Assembly: GCA_032622095.1 (NCBI GenBank)
Contig: CP136064.1
Location: forward strand, 260,875,863-260,939,862
Length of the DNA: 64,000 nt
From: Siphonodentalium dalli
Lineage: Eukaryota > Mollusca > Scaphopoda > Gadilida > Siphonodentaliidae
Direction of reading: 5' to 3'
The notes under the pieces are model-generated. The model was not told the origin of the DNA and did not search any database. It worked only from the letters and a program-made list of their open reading frames with translations. Position 1 is the first letter of the stretch. Each line of letters starts with the position of its first letter. The position numbers and the translations under genes are program-made. Below are positions 63,311-64,000 of the stretch, in pieces.

Positions 63311-64000
63311 CAGTAAAACCTCCACATACCGGAACCTCTGCTATCCGGATCCCTTGCCAATCCGAATGAAATGTCCGGTCCCGAATTCACCCACGTGCAT
63401 TCTCACTAAAAATTACCTCTAAAATCCGGAACCTCCAAATTCCGGATATCGGACGGGTTTGTCAGTCCATAATTAAGCGAACACTGTGATTATTAGCTCT
63501 GAATACCGGACGAGATCGGACGAGATCTCGTATCAGCCGATACGAGATCGGTCGAGACGAGAGTATAGCGACTACGTAGTCCAGTATAAGCGGACCGTTT
63601 AATTAGCGTTCTTTTGTTCGGCGTATGCTTTGAACTGGATTGTAACAACAGGAGTCTTATTAGATATCTACGCTCATTTCACACATTGAGTGAACAATGG
63701 TGATTTCACAGATCGAGAATTAGAGCACTGACATATTGTTTTTGCAACAGTTATTGCGTCGTCAAAACAATAAATTGCTATAATTGCCCGATGTTGGCGT
63801 ATAGTCAGCATAACAGTTTGAATCTTTCACAATGACTGAGCCTTCGCGAAAACGACATCGAACAGAGTTAACACAGAAAGTCAAAGTTATTAAAGATCTC
63901 AGCTCAACGCCTAAGCCGACATGCAAAGAACTAAGTGTTAAATATGGCATCGGCAAATCAACGATCAGCGACATCGGCAAGAATCGAGACAGTTTCTTTC
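63311..64000 (+). mobile_element. Pogo/Tigger-like DNA transposon, 5' end
   Basis: A TA dinucleotide at 63309-63310 is followed by CAGTAAAACCTCCACATACC, the typical Tigger-type terminal repeat start, with further CCGGA-rich repeats inside (63330-63450). The transposase ORF starts 520 bp in. The 3' end is outside the window. Confidence 0.7.
63832..64000 (+). CDS. Pogo/Tigger-type transposase, N-terminal part (cut by window end)
   Basis: Open from an ATG to the window end (56 codons). MTEPSRKRHRTELTQKVKVI and ELSVKYGIGKSTISDI form a CENP-B/psq-type helix-turn-helix, which binds the terminal repeats of pogo-family (Tc1/mariner superfamily) elements. The rest of the HTH, the CENP-B DNA-binding domain and the DDE domain would lie to the right. 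No stop or frameshift is seen in the visible part. Confidence 0.75.
   Translation, partial: MTEPSRKRHRTELTQKVKVIKDLSSTPKPTCKELSVKYGIGKSTISDIGKNRDSFF

Overview
This is a eukaryotic nuclear window. It is AT-rich, its genes are split by GT-AG introns, it has no operons, and its introns are packed with small non-autonomous DNA transposons. The conserved proteins and the repeat style suggest an invertebrate, most likely a lophotrochozoan such as a mollusc. The species call is inference only.

Layout. From 1 to about 10 kb there is intergenic or 5' flanking DNA: old repeats, a nested foldback at 1.5-2.2 kb, a repeat-poor stretch at 7.2-8.4 kb and a decayed zinc-finger fragment. From 10,191 to 52,920 (+) lies one gene, assembled here from 18 coding exons whose phases all agree: 3,066 coding nt, 1,021 codons plus stop. 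It encodes the SIN3-HDAC corepressor subunit SAP130. Its introns hold a MULE-derived FLYWCH ORF with the transposase core missing (11.6-12.4 kb), several hAT-type elements with 8-bp target duplications, two Helitron-like elements, and a group of TTAA-flanked foldback elements built around a shared 70-bp hairpin. From 61,648 down to 56,564 (-) lies a two-exon coiled-coil gene that I read as a CCDC160 homologue (316 codons). Its last codons form the start of a 72-bp tandem repeat. At the right edge (63,311-64,000) a pogo/Tigger-like transposon begins and its transposase runs off the window.

The most unusual structure is tandem repetition centred on exon boundaries. SAP130 exon 8 is preceded by about 21 copies of a 43-bp unit. 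Each unit repeats the exon's own 3' splice site plus the first bases of the exon. Exon 17 is preceded by about 22 copies of a 37-bp unit that looks like a complete 3' splice site (branch-like TTAAC, pyrimidine tract, CAG). The 5' parts of exons 12 and 13 are each duplicated once together with their acceptors. In the neighbouring CCDC160 gene the exon 1 donor is repeated three times, and the terminal coding segment about four times. Most decoy acceptors of exon 8 would lead into an early in-frame TGA. Whether this is mutational by-product or splicing regulation cannot be told from DNA alone.
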